Made by a program: the position numbers and the translations under genes
Origin: Saccharospirillum impatiens DSM 12546
Lineage (GTDB): Bacteria; Pseudomonadota; Gammaproteobacteria; Pseudomonadales; Natronospirillaceae
DNA length: 64,000 nt
Assembly: GCF_000423605.1 (NCBI RefSeq)
Contig: NZ_AUIH01000012.1
Coordinates: forward strand, 60,844-124,843
Direction of reading: 5' to 3'
Part shown: positions 63,403 through 64,000 of the stretch, piece by piece
How positions within the stretch are numbered: position 1 is the first letter of the stretch
Layout of the letters: each line of letters starts with the position of its first letter
Notes under the pieces: model-generated
The model's input: only the letters and a program-made list of their open reading frames with translations
Database searches by the model: none
What the model was told of the DNA's origin: nothing

Positions 63403-63888
63403 CTAAAAAGCGCCAAGCAACAGGCTCAATCCATGAGAGCCGCCGAAAATATAAATCGCGCAAATAACCCCTTCACCGATAGACGCACCCAGCAAGGTTT
63501 TCCACAATCGGATTCTAAGCACGCTGCACACGTAGACGATCATATCGGTGGGCACAAAAGGCGCGAACCCCCAGAGGCTGATCACCAGCAGTTCGCGCTT
63601 GTGAAGCAGGCGAGTCAAACGCTCAACCTGGCGAGGGTATCGTTGATGAAAGTACTGGTCGAACCGCACCTGGCGGGCCATCAGGTACACAATAGCCGAC
63701 GAGGAATAGACCGCGAGCTGGTTAACCAGAAACAACGGCAATGGCGGAAAAACCAGAATACCGGCCAGCACAAAGGGCGTTGAGGGTATCAGCGTAAAGC
63801 CCCTGAGGGTCGAGACCACAAAATACAGAAACAGGCTGACCAGCAGATTGTCGTTAAAAAACTGCCGTAACGCGCGCGGTGCAAACAA
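63403..63888 (-). CDS. VTT-domain (TVP38/TMEM64/DedA-like) membrane protein
   Basis: About 161 residues with four to five membrane segments. A central VTT-like core has IPSTPFVLAGILVFPP and FAPFVPTDMIVYV, typical of SNARE-associated Golgi/DedA-type flippase relatives. The start is uncertain: the frame opens with TTG 63888, but its GGAG abuts the codon; no ATG is available before the first membrane segment. The start could lie slightly upstream or downstream at a rare start codon. Confidence 0.75.
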   Translation of the reverse strand: MFAPRALRQFFNDNLLVSLFLYFVVSTLRGFTLIPSTPFVLAGILVFPPLPLFLVNQLAVYSSSAIVYLMARQVRFDQYFHQRYPRQVERLTRLLHKRELLVISLWGFAPFVPTDMIVYVCSVLRIRLWKTLLGASIGEGVICAIYIFGGSHGLSLLLGAF

Positions 63889-63935
63889 CTCCGGATTCAG
63901 AAAATGGCTCTTCGTAGTTTCCTGTGGAAATCCAG

Positions 63936-63941
63936 TATAAT
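63936..63941 (+). promoter_or_regulatory. -10 element TATAAT
   Basis: Exact consensus -10 hexamer 39 bases before the partial gene at 63980. No good -35 at the right spacing. Confidence 0.4.
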
Positions 63942-63979
63942 CAGGACTTGATCATACCGAATTTACGGGGAGTCTTTCT

Positions 63980-64000
63980 GTGGAAATCGAAGAGCATTAT
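63980..64000 (+). CDS. Start of a gene running off the window
   Basis: Seven codons from a GTG start (VEIEEHY), with GGGAG seven bases upstream. Too short to identify. Confidence 0.45.

Overview
This window is chromosomal DNA from a salt-adapted marine gammaproteobacterium. Inference: an Oceanospirillales-type organism, perhaps near Saccharospirillum or Reinekea. The evidence is Pseudomonas-like housekeeping synteny (hemF, tsaC, dprA, lysM gene, def, fmt, rsmB, trkA, trkH, glyQ, glyS, plsC), an ectoine TRAP transporter of the Halomonas TeaABCD type, Trk potassium uptake, and many c-di-GMP and two-component proteins. I see no rRNA, tRNA, CRISPR array, transposase or prophage gene.

Left part (1-20.6 kb). 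A PA3496-type small protein and a large PAS-GGDEF-EAL protein with degenerate catalytic motifs are followed by uvrD with a DNA-deoxyinosine glycosylase one base behind it, and ppk1. Next come a GNAT gene coupled to a truncated solute-binding fragment, metY, a LysR regulator divergent from an NAD(P)-binding protein, and a 1-Cys peroxiredoxin. Then come a DUF3185 protein, another GNAT, a 657-residue orphan with a possible cysteine-protease-like C-terminal half, an ABM monooxygenase, an Asp-box propeller paired with a MoaD/ThiS-like protein, a hypoxanthine phosphoribosyltransferase and folA.

Middle (20.6-34 kb). A Bcr-type efflux pump is followed by a signalling block: a REC-HDOD protein, a divergent HPt-REC-REC-GGDEF diguanylate cyclase, and a GAF/PAS histidine kinase with a single-domain response regulator. 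After a leucine-dehydrogenase-type enzyme come a BaeSR-like pair with its probable Spy-family output, then chrA convergent with soxR.

Ectoine region (34-42 kb). A regulator with two helix-turn-helix segments precedes teaABCD. An MDR-family oxidoreductase and a proline-racemase-family protein lacking both catalytic cysteines follow on the same strand.

Right part (42-64 kb). The oriC-proximal type of housekeeping block runs to plsC. It is followed by a DsbA-like protein, a DUF924 protein and a three-gene set of two GTPases plus a membrane protein resembling a dead M48 peptidase. The window ends with a DUF5062-like gene, a VTT-type membrane protein and the first seven codons of one more gene.

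The most unusual non-coding features are a 17-bp tandem array that reverses orientation at its centre (tsaC-dprA gap), a dispersed intergenic repeat of about 165 bp with at least three copies, and GGATG-cored double palindromes.
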